In this document: positions 63,009 through 64,000 of the stretch, in pieces
Position numbering within the stretch: position 1 is the first letter of the stretch
How the letters are laid out: each line of letters begins with the position of its first letter
Assembly (NCBI RefSeq): GCF_014773485.1
Contig: NZ_JACXBP010000003.1
Coordinates: forward strand, 372,001-436,000
Source of the DNA: Erwinia aphidicola
GTDB taxonomy: Bacteria > Pseudomonadota > Gammaproteobacteria > Enterobacterales > Enterobacteriaceae
DNA: 64,000 nucleotides
Direction: 5' to 3'
Notes under the pieces: model-generated
The model's database searches: none
Seen by the model: the letters and a program-made list of their open reading frames with translations, nothing else
Told to the model about the DNA's origin: nothing
Position numbers and translations under genes: made by a program

Positions 63009-64000
63009 TTATTCCTGACTTTCCCCCAGGCCACGTCCCGGCAGCGTCTTACAGGCCGGGCCATTCTCCGCTGGCGCAACCGTCGGATATTTATCATCCG
63101 GAGTAATATAGACCGGCGTTGTGGCAACAAAACCATCTGCGAAGATGGCTTCAACGTAGGTTGCCTGCCAGCCTTTCTCCGGTGATGCTAATTTGATATT
63201 CAGCGATTCGCTAATCGGCAGCGTTTCTGCCTGGTATTCAATCTGACAGGAGTGGCGGAAATCACGCGCTTCCGGGTTTACTGCCTGCCAGAGCTTAAGC
63301 TCTTTGGGCGACTCGGAGAACGTTACTTTTAGCTGGCTCTCCTGCAATGCCGTTGTTACCACCGGCAGCGGCTGCGACTGCTGGATTCGATTCACAAAAT
63401 GGGTTAGTGACTGCTCGGCGAAGTCACGGATACCTGCATGCCCGCTGTTGGGTGCCATACGCAGGGATTTTTGCCCCGGCAGCTGGTCAAAGTAGAAACG
63501 GCTATTATCAGGTACATAGAAGTCATCACCGCTGGCATTAATAATATATTTGGGGATCTCCAGACGCTGACCGTACGCGCTGTCTTTATATTCCAGCGGG
63601 TCTTCAATTTTCATTAACTCAGCAAACTGTGGCGTTTCCACGCTGGTATCGACCCCCTTTTGGAAATAGGGATAAAATGCCACTGGCCAGTTATTACCAT
63701 AGCTGCGATACATATGCTTTAGCGCCGGGCGAATACCCAGTAAATCAATGGCAAACGGTGCAATAGCCTCAACGCGAGGATCGGCTATCGCCGCCAGCCA
63801 TGTGGTCCAGCCGCGTTTTGAAATACCGGAGACAATGAATTTTTTCACCTGCCACTCATCAAGCTCGCGCTCTGCCAGATTCATCACCTGCGACACCGTG
63901 GCCGCCATCGGTACGTGCAGCGGAATCGTTGGCGTTGCCTGCGGATCTTGCATAAAAATGGACCAGCTGTGCGCCACGCTGTCATCTTCCGCTTTAGCCT
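63009..64000 (-). CDS. PhoPQ-activated pathogenicity-related protein (PqaA family), partial
   Basis: The frame is open to the right edge, so the N-terminal part is missing; about 330 residues are seen. Alpha/beta-hydrolase-like core with FIVSGISKRGWTTWLAA (nucleophile Ser region), AIAPFAIDLLGIRPALKHMY and INASGDDFYVPDNSRFYFDQL, then GHAGIRD (His). These match PqaA, a secreted or periplasmic protein regulated by PhoPQ in Salmonella and widespread outside. The catalytic activity is not defined. Ends in GESQE. The start must lie beyond the window. Confidence 0.9.
   Translation of the reverse strand, partial: AKAEDDSVAHSWSIFMQDPQATPTIPLHVPMAATVSQVMNLAERELDEWQVKKFIVSGISKRGWTTWLAAIADPRVEAIAPFAIDLLGIRPALKHMYRSYGNNWPVAFYPYFQKGVDTSVETPQFAELMKIEDPLEYKDSAYGQRLEIPKYIINASGDDFYVPDNSRFYFDQLPGQKSLRMAPNSGHAGIRDFAEQSLTHFVNRIQQSQPLPVVTTALQESQLKVTFSESPKELKLWQAVNPEARDFRHSCQIEYQAETLPISESLNIKLASPEKGWQATYVEAIFADGFVATTPVYITPDDKYPTVAPAENGPACKTLPGRGLGESQE

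Overview
The window is a 64 kb piece of an enterobacterial chromosome. The backbone follows the Escherichia coli order around the fadL to gltX region: fadL-mlaA, yfdC-argW, ypdK-alaC-ypdA-ypdB-glk, ypeC-mntH-nupC, tRNA-Ala pair-yfeC-gltX-tRNA-Val triplet-tRNA-Lys and yfeR-yfeH. Extra genes point to a plant- or insect-associated member of the Erwiniaceae (Pantoea/Erwinia-like): an indolepyruvate decarboxylase (ipdC), an exported chorismate mutase, separate ccmH and ccmI genes, and a sulfur-scavenging cluster. The genus is inferred from gene content and synteny; no sequence search was run.

Layout. 1-8462: end of fadL, convergent mlaA, and a complete nine-gene cytochrome c maturation operon (ccmABCDEFGHI, minus strand). 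8709-9774: yfdC and tRNA-Arg(CCT). 9758-17074: an AT-rich island in the 3' end of the tRNA, with a broken P4-type integrase, an ORC/CDC6-like ATPase, an overlapping HNH nuclease + ABC-type ATPase pair that resembles the Septu anti-phage system (PtuB/PtuA), a decayed HigA antitoxin gene and a degenerate right attachment site. 17075-20168: a second patchwork with an MFS exporter, integrase-arm-like repeats and an IS66 fragment. 20169-26546: two chemoreceptors, the mechanosensitive channel YbdG, periplasmic chorismate mutase. 26617-35067: yhjX with a conserved YpdB operator, an SMP-30-like lactonase, small lipoproteins, a possible sRNA, UspA, an IclR regulator divergent from an EmrB/EmrA-type efflux pair, and the 23-residue YpdK. 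35118-48440: alaC, an acetyltransferase, a DUF1479 protein, the pyruvate-sensing pair ypdA/ypdB, glk, ipdC, an aldo/keto reductase, ypeC, mntH, nupC. 48497-56101: two diverging operons around a LysR gene for organosulfur use (two flavin monooxygenases, two substrate-binding proteins, a cysteine dioxygenase-like protein, a four-domain rhodanese). 56266-64000: tRNA genes, a formate/nitrite-type channel, yfeC, gltX, a flagellar-regulon FlxA-like gene, yfeR-yfeH and a partial PqaA-like gene.

How genes work together. The Ccm proteins export haem and attach it to c-type cytochromes. YpdA/YpdB (about 12 kb downstream) very likely controls yhjX through the three 21-bp-phased boxes found here. Two genes (a chemoreceptor and the FlxA-like gene) have FliA-type promoters, so both likely belong to the flagellar regulon. 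The organosulfur cluster encodes capture (binding proteins) and oxidation (monooxygenases) of sulfur compounds plus thiol/sulfane-sulfur handling, but no permease or ATPase, so it must borrow a transporter. The island is the best candidate for an unusual system: a Septu-like ATPase/nuclease pair followed on the same strand by a large ORC/CDC6-like ATPase, now probably immobile because its integrase has decayed.
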